Assembly: GCF_014138265.1 (NCBI RefSeq)
Contig: NZ_JACGXL010000001.1
Coordinates: 876,525-940,524 of the forward strand
Reading direction: 5' to 3'
Length of the DNA stretch: 64,000 nt
DNA from: Dokdonella fugitiva
Lineage (GTDB): Bacteria; Pseudomonadota; Gammaproteobacteria; Xanthomonadales; Rhodanobacteraceae
Within the stretch, counting starts at the first letter, position 1. Each line of letters starts with the position of its first letter. Under the pieces are notes generated by a model that did not search any database, was not told the origin of the DNA, and saw only the letters and a list, made by a program, of their open reading frames with translations. Both the position numbers and the translations under genes were made by a program. Below, one piece after another: positions 1-7,286 of the stretch.

Positions 1-372
1 CGAGGTCGGCGTGTCGTAGTTGAGCTCGTAGAGCTTCGCCGGCGCGCGGCCGTCGTAGGCGAGGTCCATGCGCCCATACAGGTGCGGTGAACCCTCGCGC
101 CACGCACGAGCGATCCAGTCGCGGTAGTGTTCGGGGATGCCGAGCCGGTGCATGAGGAACTCGCTCGCGACGATCTCGCCGACGAGGCCCATCGCCATCT
201 CGTGCAGCTCGAGCGTCGGTGTTTCGAGATCGCGCTCGACCTGCTCGAGCGTGAACGCGTAGTACGCACGCTCGTCCCAGTACGGCGCTCCGTCGACCGT
301 GTGGAAATGGAAGCCGAGCCGTTCGGCGCTCGCGCGCCAGTCGCTGCGCTCGGCGATCGGAATGCGACGCAT
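1..372 (-). CDS. yjfC: Glutathionylspermidine synthase family protein (YjfC/YgiC-like), 3' part missing
   Basis: The first 124 residues are visible; the gene runs off the left edge of the window. The segment begins MRRIPIAERSDWR and contains APYWDERAYYAFT and, near the edge, KLYELNYDTPTS. These are typical of the N-terminal part of glutathionylspermidine synthase-like proteins, which carry an ATP-grasp ligase domain further on. E. coli YjfC and YgiC belong to the family, but their own substrates are not well settled, so the reaction here is open. The gene starts 7 bp after the stop of the DUF1190 lipoprotein gene and is the third gene of a yjfL-yjfM-yjfC-like operon. Confidence 0.85.
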   Translation of the reverse strand, partial: MRRIPIAERSDWRASAERLGFHFHTVDGAPYWDERAYYAFTLEQVERDLETPTLELHEMAMGLVGEIVASEFLMHRLGIPEHYRDWIARAWREGSPHLYGRMDLAYDGRAPAKLYELNYDTPTS

Positions 373-379
373 GGAATCC

Positions 380-940
380 CTAGCCGCCGAACGAGCGGCC
401 CCAGCCGCTGCGCTCCGACGAACTCCTGCCGAAGCCCGCACGCGTCGTCGTGATCGCGCGGTTCGGCGCGATGTCGACCGGGCGCTGGCGCCACCCGCCG
501 TAGCTTGCGCCACCGCTGCTGCTCCCGCAGCCGACGTCGCCGCGATCGCAGAACCGCTCGTTGTAGCGCCCCGCGCGATCGCGATAGACCGGATTGGCGT
601 CGACGTAGGCTGGCGAGCGATTCGCACCGAGCATCTGCGAGAGCATGAAGCCCGCCATCAGCGGCATCCAGACGCCACCGCCCTGCGCGCGCTCGGTGCA
701 GAGATCGCCGTAGTCCTGCACGCACTGCTCGCGGCTCGCGTATTTCGGCGACGCATTCGCATGCGCGTCGGCCGCGGCCTTGAGCGCCTTGTCGCAGACC
801 TCGGCGCTGTTGCCGTCGCTGCGGCAGGCTTCGATGCTCGTGTAGAAGCCTTGGCGCAACTTCTCCTCCTCGGCGCAGCCGGCGAGCAGTACCGGCATCT
901 GGCCGATCGCGATCAGGGCGAGTCGACGGGAACGTTTCAT
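380..940 (-). CDS. yjfM: DUF1190 lipoprotein (YjfM/YgiB-like)
   Basis: A 186-residue protein with a lipoprotein signal ending in the lipobox VLLAGC, so it should be acylated at that cysteine and held in the envelope. The middle region has paired cysteines (YTSIEACRSDGN, AEVCDKAL, REQCVQDYGDLC) and the C-terminus is rich in Gly, Ser and Arg, as in the DUF1190 family. Function is unknown. It sits between the DUF350 gene (7-bp gap) and the glutathionylspermidine-synthase-like gene (7-bp gap), the order seen for yjfL-yjfM-yjfC in E. coli. Co-translation in one operon is inferred from the spacing. Confidence 0.8.
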   Translation of the reverse strand: MKRSRRLALIAIGQMPVLLAGCAEEEKLRQGFYTSIEACRSDGNSAEVCDKALKAAADAHANASPKYASREQCVQDYGDLCTERAQGGGVWMPLMAGFMLSQMLGANRSPAYVDANPVYRDRAGRYNERFCDRGDVGCGSSSGGASYGGWRQRPVDIAPNRAITTTRAGFGRSSSERSGWGRSFGG

Positions 941-947
941 CCGGACC

Positions 948-1361
948 TCACCAGGTCATGCAGGCGGCGTCGAGGATGCCGACGCCGATCGACAGCGTCG
1001 CGACGAGCGTCGCGGCCGCGCGTTCGTCGCGCGCGATGCGCGCCGGCAGGTCCGGCAGCAGCACGCGTGCGACGAGGAACGCGAGCAGTTGCACCACCAG
1101 TGCGATCGCGCTCCAGACCGCGCAGTCGAGCAACCCGACCGAATGCGCGATCGCCGACGCGAGCGGGATCACGAAGCCGATGAACGCGCCGCCGAACGAG
1201 ATCGCCGCAGCGAGCGTGTTCGCGCGGATCAGCGCGAGTTCGCGCTGCGGCGTGGTCCAGGCGTACACGACCACGAACAGCGCGGCGAAGGCGATCGCCG
1301 AGGCGAAGTAGGCGAGGAAGTCCGGCAGGGTGGCGAGCGACGAGACCAGCGGCGGCGACAT
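948..1361 (-). CDS. yjfL: DUF350 membrane protein (YjfL-like)
   Basis: A 137-residue inner-membrane protein with about four hydrophobic segments, starting MSPPLVSSLATLPDFLAYF and matching the DUF350 family. The start was placed at 1361 because a GGGAG ribosome-binding site lies just upstream, although the frame stays open further. It is the first gene of a three-gene set with the DUF1190 lipoprotein and the ATP-grasp ligase. The conserved set suggests an envelope function that uses the ligase product, but this has not been shown here. Confidence 0.78.
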   Translation of the reverse strand: MSPPLVSSLATLPDFLAYFASAIAFAALFVVVYAWTTPQRELALIRANTLAAAISFGGAFIGFVIPLASAIAHSVGLLDCAVWSAIALVVQLLAFLVARVLLPDLPARIARDERAAATLVATLSIGVGILDAACMTW

Positions 1362-1578
1362 GGACGACTCCCGACACTTTCGACGTGGGGTTGCGCCACT
1401 GTACTTCAAGCCGCCGCGCGGGCGCCTCGCTGCGCGCGCTATGCTGGTGCGACCGCCACGCGGCCGCAGGCACGCACCGACGTCCCGCACGCGGAACCGG
1501 CGGTCGATGTCCGAATGCAGCACGCCCGATCGACATCGTAGCGGCGGCGCCATTGCCGTCGACCCCAGGAGACCCTCC

Positions 1579-1926
1579 ATGCAGTACCTGCTCATGCTCT
1601 ACGCGGACGAAAGCGGCTGGGGCCGGATGAGCCCGGCCGAACAACAGGCCGGGATGGCCGCGTACACGGCCTACACCGCGGCGCTGTCGAAAGCCGGCGC
1701 GCTCGTCGGCTCGAATCGCCTGCAGGACTCGGACACCGCCACGACGGTGCGCCTGGTCGACGGCAAGCCGCTCGTGCAGGACGGCCCGTACGCCGAAGCG
1801 CGCGAGCAGATCGGCGGCTACTACCTCATCGAGGCACCCGATCTCGACGCCGCGCTCGCCTGGGCGGCGCGCTGCCCGGGCGCGGGCCACGGCACGATCG
1901 AAGTGCGTCCGGTGTGGGAGAAGTAG
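1579..1926 (+). CDS. YciI/DGPF-domain protein
   Basis: A 115-residue protein beginning MQYLLMLYADES with the DGPF-family signature in the form VQDGPYAEAREQIGGYY and a YCII-like ferredoxin fold. An AGGAGA ribosome-binding site precedes the ATG at 1579. Its last codons overlap the start of the sigma-factor gene by 13 bp, so the two are probably translationally coupled. DGPF proteins are the known genomic partners of ECF42 sigma factors, though their biochemical role is unclear. The pair is a standard ECF42 module. Confidence 0.88.
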   Translation: MQYLLMLYADESGWGRMSPAEQQAGMAAYTAYTAALSKAGALVGSNRLQDSDTATTVRLVDGKPLVQDGPYAEAREQIGGYYLIEAPDLDAALAWAARCPGAGHGTIEVRPVWEK

Positions 1927-3176
1927 GCGACACCGCCATCGCCGGCACGGCGGCGCGAGCGACGGCCGAGGCCGTCGCCGCGCGTAGCTACGGCCGGCTC
2001 GTCGCGTTCCTCGCGGTGCGCACGCGCGACGTCGCCGCAGCCGAGGACGCGCTGTCGGACGCGTTCGCCACGGCGCTCGCCGAATGGCCGCATCGTGGCT
2101 GCCCGGCCAATCCCGAAGCGTGGCTGCTCACGGTCGCGCGCCGCCGCCTCGTCGACGGCGCGCGGCGCCGCCAGGTCGGCGATGCCGTACTCGCCGAACT
2201 GCAGCAGCTCGCCGAACACGTCGTCGATGCCCACGACGAGGCGCCGATCCCCGACCAGCGGCTCGCGCTGCTGTTCGCCTGCGCGCATCCGGCGATCGAC
2301 GCGGGCGTGCGCGCGCCGCTGATGCTGCAGACCGTGCTCGGGCTCGACGCGAAGCGCATCGCGGCCGCGTTCCTCACCTCGGCTGCGGCGATGGGCAAGC
2401 GCCTCGGTCGCGCGAAGGAGAAGATCCGCGAGGCCGGCATCCCGCTGCGCATTCCCGAACGGACCGAATTGCCGGCACGCCTCGACGCGGTGCTCGCGGC
2501 GATCTACGCCGCGTTCACCGACGGCTGGTGCGAGCCGACCGGCAGCGACGCGACGCGGCGCGACCTCGCCGACGAGGCAATCTTCCTCGCGCGCGTCGTC
2601 GTCGAACTGCTGCCCGGCGACGCCGAAGCACTCGGCCTGCTCGCCTGCATGCTGCACGCGCATGCGCGCCGCGCAGCGCGCCGCTCCGCCGACGGCGACT
2701 ACGTGCCGCTGCACGCGCAGGACGTCGCGCACTGGGACGCGCCGATGACCGCCGAAGCCGAGGCGCTGCTGCGCCGCGCGAGTACGCTGCGCCGGATCGG
2801 CCGCTTCCAGCTCGAGGCGGCGCTGCAGTCCGCGCACGTCGAGCGGCGCCGCCGTGCCTGCGACAACGCGGCGGCGATCCTGCAGTTGCACGATGCGCTC
2901 GCGATGCTCGCGCCGTCGCCGGTCGCCGCGATCAACCGCGCGCTCGCGGTCGCCGACGTGCACGGCCCGACCGCCGGCCTCGCCGCCTTGCCCGATTCGG
3001 CCGCCGACGCGCGCATCGCCGGCTACCAGCCGTACTGGGCTGCACGCGCGGATCTGCTCGCGCGCAGCGGCGAGAACGAGGAAGCATGCGCAGCCTGCGA
3101 CATGGCGATCGCACTGGAAACCGACGAGGCGGTGCGACGCTTCCTGCGCGCGCGCCGCGACGCGCTCGGCCGCTAG
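1914..3176 (+). CDS. ECF42-type RNA polymerase sigma factor with C-terminal extension
   Basis: A 420-residue sigma-70 family protein starting with GTG inside the preceding gene. Region 2 is near residues 20-90 (RSYGRLVAFLAVRTRD, AEDALSDAFATALAEWP, NPEAWLLTVARRRLVD). A sigma-4-like helix-turn-helix follows at about 140-190 (DAKRIAAAFLTSAAAMGKRLGRAKEKI). The long C-terminal part is the DUF6596/TPR-like extension typical of ECF42 factors, with no membrane anchor. ECF42 factors usually lack an anti-sigma factor and control DGPF-protein genes, matching the partner immediately upstream. The stop codon overlaps the stop of the convergent response-regulator gene in a shared CTAG. Confidence 0.9.
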   Translation: MGEVGDTAIAGTAARATAEAVAARSYGRLVAFLAVRTRDVAAAEDALSDAFATALAEWPHRGCPANPEAWLLTVARRRLVDGARRRQVGDAVLAELQQLAEHVVDAHDEAPIPDQRLALLFACAHPAIDAGVRAPLMLQTVLGLDAKRIAAAFLTSAAAMGKRLGRAKEKIREAGIPLRIPERTELPARLDAVLAAIYAAFTDGWCEPTGSDATRRDLADEAIFLARVVVELLPGDAEALGLLACMLHAHARRAARRSADGDYVPLHAQDVAHWDAPMTAEAEALLRRASTLRRIGRFQLEAALQSAHVERRRRACDNAAAILQLHDALAMLAPSPVAAINRALAVADVHGPTAGLAALPDSAADARIAGYQPYWAARADLLARSGENEEACAACDMAIALETDEAVRRFLRARRDALGR

Positions 3177-3973
3177 TCCGCCGCCGGCGGATCGTCGCTC
3201 GCGGTCGTGCGCGTGGTCGCGAGCCGAAGGAAGCTCTCGTGCTGGTAGCGGCTCATGCGCAGCCGCTGCCCGGTATCCATGACGACGACGTGGTGGCCGT
3301 TGAACCACGGGTGGATCGCCTGCACGCGTCGCACGTTGACGATCGCCGAGCGGTGCACGCGCGCGAAATGGCGCGGATCGAGGCGCGCGGCGAGATTCGC
3401 CATCGTCTCGCGCAATTCGTGGCTGCGATCGGCCAGGTGCAACTGCACCGTGTTGCGACTCGCCTTGATCCAGACGATGTCGTCGACCGGCACGAGGACG
3501 ACGTGCTCGTCGACGCGCACGGGAATGCGCTCGAGCCAGTCCTCGCGCCGGCGCAACGCGTCGAGCGCCTGCAGCAGTTCGTGCGACGGCGCGGGCCGCG
3601 GCGTGGCCGCCGCCAGGCGCGCCTTCACGCGGCGCAGGGTCGCGAGGAAACGCTCGCGGCTGAACGGCTTGACCAGGTAGTCGACCGCGTTCGCCTCGAA
3701 CGCGCGCACCGCGTACTGCTCGTACGCGGTCACGAACACGGTCGCGGGCATGCGCTCGGCGCCGATCGCGGCGACCACGTCGATGCCGTTCATCGCCGGC
3801 ATCTGGATGTCGAGGAAGACGAGGTCGGGCGAATGCTCGCGGATCGCCGCGAGCGCCGACGCACCGTCGCCACATTCACCGAGCACTTCGACGTCGCCGT
3901 CCTCGCGCAGCAGGCGCACGATCGCGTGGCGCGCGATCGGCTCATCGTCGACGACGAGGGCCGCGATGCTCAT
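3173..3973 (-). CDS. LytTR-family response regulator
   Basis: A 266-residue regulator. The receiver domain at residues 1-120 has the acidic pair VVDDEP and the phospho-acceptor Asp55 in VFLDIQMP, with the conserved Lys in VKPFSRERF. A LytTR DNA-binding domain fills about 150-250 (HEVVLVPVDDI-like strand, SRNTVQLHL, RVHRSAIVNVRRV). It overlaps the histidine-kinase gene by 4 bp (ATGA), so it should be co-translated with its kinase. The identical 11-bp repeats at 5146-5177 upstream of the kinase are a plausible target. LytTR regulators in proteobacteria often control envelope, motility or nutrient genes; the regulon here is unknown. Confidence 0.92.
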   Translation of the reverse strand: MSIAALVVDDEPIARHAIVRLLREDGDVEVLGECGDGASALAAIREHSPDLVFLDIQMPAMNGIDVVAAIGAERMPATVFVTAYEQYAVRAFEANAVDYLVKPFSRERFLATLRRVKARLAAATPRPAPSHELLQALDALRRREDWLERIPVRVDEHVVLVPVDDIVWIKASRNTVQLHLADRSHELRETMANLAARLDPRHFARVHRSAIVNVRRVQAIHPWFNGHHVVVMDTGQRLRMSRYQHESFLRLATTRTTASDDPPAAD

Positions 3974-5070
3974 GCGGCATCGTCCATGTCGGGCAGGTCG
4001 AGCCGACGCAGTGGCAGGCGGATGCGACAGGCGACGCCCTTGGGCCACAGGCTGTCGAGGCGGATCTCCGCCGCGTCGCCGTACAGCTCGTGCAGGCGCA
4101 GGCGCGTGTTCGACAGGCCGATGCCGCGCCGTCCGATCTCCTTCGCCGCGCCGTCGAGCAGGCTGTTGCTGTTGCGCACTTCGAGGCAGACGAAATCGCC
4201 CTCGCGGCGGCTCTCGATCTCGACGCAGTCGACGCCGACGTGCTTGCCGATGCCGTGGCGGATCGCGTTCTCGACGATCGGCTGGAGGATCAGCGCCGGC
4301 ACCGCGCAGTCGAGCGTGCCCGGGTCGACGTACACGCGCGTGCTCAGGCGATCCTTGAAGCGCATGCGCTGGATGCCGAGGTAGAGGTCGAGCAGCTCGA
4401 GTTCGCGTTGCAGCGGGATTTCCTGGCCTTCCTGCTCCTCGAGGAACGCGCGTAGCAGCTCGCTCAGGCGCAGCAGCATGTCCTCCGCCGACGCGGTGTC
4501 TTCCTGCAGCAGGGTCACGATCGCGTGCAGCGTGTTGAACAGGAAATGCGGTTGCAGCTGCGTCCTGAGCACTTGCAGGCGCGAGTGCGCGAGTTCGGTG
4601 GCGAGGCGACTCGCCTCGATCTCGCGGCGCGTCTTCTCGCGGTAGTGGCGCATCGCCTCGTGCAAGGTGAGCAGTGCGGCGTAGGTGAGCAGGCCGATCG
4701 CGACGTGCTGGCCGACGAACTGGTCGACCTGCTGGCCGAACGTGCCCGGCTCGAACAGGTGCGACACCAGCGCGCCCGCGATGATCGCGATCGAAGTGAC
4801 TGCGCACGCCGCCACGGCCTGCATGCGCAGGTTCGCCCAGGTCGGCGGCGAAACCGGATAGCGCTCGGCGAGGCGGAACACGAGCGGCGCGAGCGCGGCC
4901 CAGCTGTACCACTGGATCATCGACCAGCGCAGGTAGTCGAACATCGACCAGGTGCGGCCGTCCAGCGAATCGTGGAGGTAGCCCTGCACGGCGAACAGCA
5001 GCACGACACCGGTCCACAGGCCGAGGTAGCGCCAGAAGCCGATTTCGGTATCGAGCAGGCGGATCTTCAT
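3970..5070 (-). CDS. LytS/YehU-type sensor histidine kinase
   Basis: A 366-residue membrane kinase. Four to five hydrophobic segments occupy about residues 15-150. A His_kinase domain follows, with the phospho-accepting histidine in LQPHFLFNTLH, the N-box in VENAIRHGIGKH and a glycine-rich ATP lid in GRRGIGLSNTRLRL. No PAS, GAF or large periplasmic domain is present, so the signal is probably sensed in or near the membrane. It is the first gene of a two-gene operon with the LytTR regulator. The start at 5070 is followed at once by a hydrophobic N-terminus. Confidence 0.92.
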   Translation of the reverse strand: MKIRLLDTEIGFWRYLGLWTGVVLLFAVQGYLHDSLDGRTWSMFDYLRWSMIQWYSWAALAPLVFRLAERYPVSPPTWANLRMQAVAACAVTSIAIIAGALVSHLFEPGTFGQQVDQFVGQHVAIGLLTYAALLTLHEAMRHYREKTRREIEASRLATELAHSRLQVLRTQLQPHFLFNTLHAIVTLLQEDTASAEDMLLRLSELLRAFLEEQEGQEIPLQRELELLDLYLGIQRMRFKDRLSTRVYVDPGTLDCAVPALILQPIVENAIRHGIGKHVGVDCVEIESRREGDFVCLEVRNSNSLLDGAAKEIGRRGIGLSNTRLRLHELYGDAAEIRLDSLWPKGVACRIRLPLRRLDLPDMDDAA

Positions 5071-5145
5071 CGCGTCGTCGGCAGCGTCGTCGCGATCATC
5101 CTAGGCGCGGCCGGCGTGCGGCGGGAAGCTCCGATCGTCACGGCT

Positions 5146-5177
5146 ACGATTCGTCCGCGTCGCAAGACGATTCGTCC
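5146..5177. promoter_or_regulatory. Direct repeat, candidate LytTR binding site
   Basis: The 11-mer ACGATTCGTCC occurs at 5146-5156 and again, identical, at 5167-5177, 21 bp start to start. LytTR proteins bind two short direct repeats about two helical turns apart. The pair lies in the 201-bp gap between the divergent kinase gene (start 5070) and an exported-protein gene (start 5272), and could serve either promoter. The assignment is inference; the repeat itself is plain in the sequence. Confidence 0.45.
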
Positions 5178-5271
5178 CGCAGGCGCCGCCTGAGTGCAGA
5201 GCGCAGCGTCCAATCCGCCGCACCGGCGACGAAGCGATCACGGCGATCGCACGCCGGCATGCGGAGGACCC

Positions 5272-5637
5272 ATGCGTACAGCGATCCTGATCACCCTGCT
5301 GCTCGCCGGCGGACTCGCCGGACGAGCGGCCGCTGCGGGGGACATGCACTACCTCGACCTCGTCAACACGGCGCCGTCGAGCCTGACCGCATTCGCGGTC
5401 GCCGCGGCCGGCAGCGACGACTGGCGCGCGGTCGAACTCGGCGACGCGCCGTTGCGGGGCGGCGGCGACTCGACCACCGTCGCGATCCGCGGCGACTGCG
5501 TGCGCGACCTGCGCAGCACCTTCCGCGACGGCCGCGTGCTCATCCAGCGTAATTTCGACGTCTGCCGCTACCGCAGCTACCACACCGGCCAGTACCTGCG
5601 CCGCGCGCCGGCGAATGCGCGGCTCGGGCACGACTGA
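5272..5637 (+). CDS. Small exported protein, function unknown
   Basis: A 121-residue protein with a signal peptide (MRTAILITLLLAGGLAGRAAA) followed by AAGDMHYLDLVNTAPSSL. The start at 5272 is supported by GGAGG four bases upstream of the ATG region. Two cysteines (GDCVRDL and FDVCRYR) could form a disulfide in the periplasm, and the C-terminal half is rich in Arg and Tyr. I do not recognise a family. It is divergent from the LytS-type kinase gene across the direct repeats at 5146-5177. Confidence 0.75.
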   Translation: MRTAILITLLLAGGLAGRAAAAGDMHYLDLVNTAPSSLTAFAVAAAGSDDWRAVELGDAPLRGGGDSTTVAIRGDCVRDLRSTFRDGRVLIQRNFDVCRYRSYHTGQYLRRAPANARLGHD

Positions 5638-5750
5638 GCGCGCGCACCGCGAACCGGACCAGCTCACGTGGCGAAAGTGGGCCTCCCGGCGCGCCGGCGC
5701 AGCGGCGACGCTGGCGTCGTCACGAACGGTGACGTCCTTCGGAGAGACCC

Positions 5751-6935
5751 ATGCGCCAGATCACATTCGCGCTCGTCGCGGCACTCGGCATCACCGCGCC
5801 GGTGGCGTTCGCCGCCGCCGCGACGGTGCACTATCGCGTCACCGTGCTGCCCGCGCTCGACGGCAACGTCGCCGCGAACAGCCGCGGCAAGAGCATCAAC
5901 GACCTCGGCCTCGTGGCCGGGTATTCCAACGCGTCGAACGGACAGCGCCATGCGGCCGCGTGGGCGTTCGGCCGCAAGCTCGACCTCGGCACGCTCGGCG
6001 GTGCGCCCGATCTCGCGAGCTCGGTGCCGTGGCCGAGCAAGAACCTGCTCGGCCTGGTCTCGGGCATCTCGCTCGTCGACGACCTCGATCCGAACGGTGG
6101 GCAGGGCTGGAGTTGCTCGGCCGGCGGCTTCCTCGCCAATCCGGGCGGACACGCCTGCCACGGGTTCGTCTGGGCGTTCGGCCGCATGCACGACCTCCCG
6201 CCGCTGGCGGGCGGCAACAACAGCTTCGCGACCGGCACCAACGGCTGGGGACAGACGGTCGGCTGGGCCGAGAACGGCGTCGCCGACGGCGATTGCCTCG
6301 CGCCGCAGGTGCAGCAGTTCCGCCCAGTCGTATGGGGCCCCGACCATCGGCCGCACGCGCTGCCGCTCGTCGACGGCGATACGTCCGGTTCGGCCACCGC
6401 GATCAACGACCGCGGCCAGATCGTCGGCATCTCCGGCATCTGCGACCAGGCGGTCGGCCGCTCGAGCGCGCGCCACGCGGTGATGTGGGAGAACGGCCGC
6501 CTCATCCGCATCGACAACCCGAACGGTGCGCCGTACTGGAACACGCCGATGGCGCTGACCGAGCGCGGCGACGTCGCCGGTTTCGCCGGCGTGCCCGACG
6601 ACTTCGACGGCAACTTCACGCGCGCGTTCAGCTGGTCGCGCACGGCCGGCTGGAAATGGATCGACCTCCTGCCCGGCGACATCGCGGCGATCGCGACCGG
6701 CATCAACCTGCGCGGCCAGGTCGTCGGCTATTCCAACGACGGCGCGGTCTTCCATCCGTGGATCTGGCACAACGGCCGGATCGCCAACCTCGACGGCCTC
6801 GTCGACCGCAGCAACGGCTTCCAGGGCACGCTCAACCTCGCCGACGACATCAACGATGCCGGCGTGATCACCGGGCGCGCGACCGCCGCGGACGGCAGCA
6901 GGATCGCATTTGTTGCAACACCCATCGCGCACTGA
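5751..6935 (+). CDS. Exported HAF-repeat protein
   Basis: A 394-residue protein with a Sec signal peptide (MRQITFALVAALGITAPVAFA) and then extracellular HAF-type repeats. The repeat units show as INDLGLVAGYS, INDRGQIVGIS, INLRGQVVGYS and INDAGVITG, each following a strand such as HAAAWAFGRKLDLGTLGG. The family is thought to form a beta-propeller-like or solenoid exported protein of unknown function. No autotransporter or PEP-CTERM tail is visible. A GGAGAG ribosome-binding site precedes the ATG, and a perfect GC hairpin follows the stop at 6955. Confidence 0.85.
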   Translation: MRQITFALVAALGITAPVAFAAAATVHYRVTVLPALDGNVAANSRGKSINDLGLVAGYSNASNGQRHAAAWAFGRKLDLGTLGGAPDLASSVPWPSKNLLGLVSGISLVDDLDPNGGQGWSCSAGGFLANPGGHACHGFVWAFGRMHDLPPLAGGNNSFATGTNGWGQTVGWAENGVADGDCLAPQVQQFRPVVWGPDHRPHALPLVDGDTSGSATAINDRGQIVGISGICDQAVGRSSARHAVMWENGRLIRIDNPNGAPYWNTPMALTERGDVAGFAGVPDDFDGNFTRAFSWSRTAGWKWIDLLPGDIAAIATGINLRGQVVGYSNDGAVFHPWIWHNGRIANLDGLVDRSNGFQGTLNLADDINDAGVITGRATAADGSRIAFVATPIAH

Positions 6936-6954
6936 TGTACGAACATGATCGTAA

Positions 6955-6978
6955 GGCCGCGGGCACCCGCCCGCGGCC
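6955..6978 (+). terminator. Hairpin after the HAF-repeat gene
   Basis: GGCCGCGGGC, the loop ACCC, then GCCCGCGGCC form a perfect 10-bp GC stem beginning 19 bp after the stop codon. No T-run follows, so it is not a classical intrinsic terminator. It may still act as one or as a 3'-end stabiliser. Confidence 0.45.
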
Positions 6979-7029
6979 GGCGGCGACCGCGCGGCGAGAG
7001 GCGCGTCGCCGGACGAACCGGAGGACGCA

Positions 7030-7239
7030 ATGAACACTCCCGAAGAAGGCCAGGACGTGCAGGTGAGGATCGGCAGCGGCGCATGGCAGTCGGCGACGTA
7101 TCGCCGCGGCCAGTTCGTCGACGCATTCGGCCTGCCGCTCGATCCGCAGCGCATCTCCGAATGGCAGGCGACCGAACCGCGCGCGCGCGACACGCGCGAC
7201 CGCCTCGCCGAGTGGAATGCACTCGGCTCATTCCACTAG
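7030..7239 (+). CDS. Small conserved-looking hypothetical protein
   Basis: A 69-residue soluble protein, MNTPEEGQDVQVRIGSG at the start, with no signal peptide or membrane segment. GGAGG lies at the right distance upstream of the ATG, which is the main support that it is translated. The sequence WQSATYRRGQFVDAFGLPLD reads like a small beta-rich domain, and the C-terminus is charged and probably helical. I do not recognise a family. It lies between the HAF gene's hairpin and the convergent acyl-CoA ligase gene. Confidence 0.6.
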   Translation: MNTPEEGQDVQVRIGSGAWQSATYRRGQFVDAFGLPLDPQRISEWQATEPRARDTRDRLAEWNALGSFH

Positions 7240-7286
7240 GCGAACGGGGCGAACCGGCCGCGATGCCGGTTCGCCCGCACGGATCG

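Noticed and set aside
3173-3176. Shared CTAG at convergent stops (also at 37429-37432)
   Set aside because: Two tail-to-tail genes using a palindromic CTAG is an economical overlap, not a regulatory element.
2084-4384. Plus-strand frame of 766 codons over the sigma factor and response-regulator genes
   Set aside because: Arg- and Ala-rich shadow translation with no family motif, overlapping two well-supported genes.
5718-5734. CGTCAC-GAACG-GTGACG dyad before the HAF-repeat gene
   Set aside because: Six-bp arms with no flanking support; could be chance.
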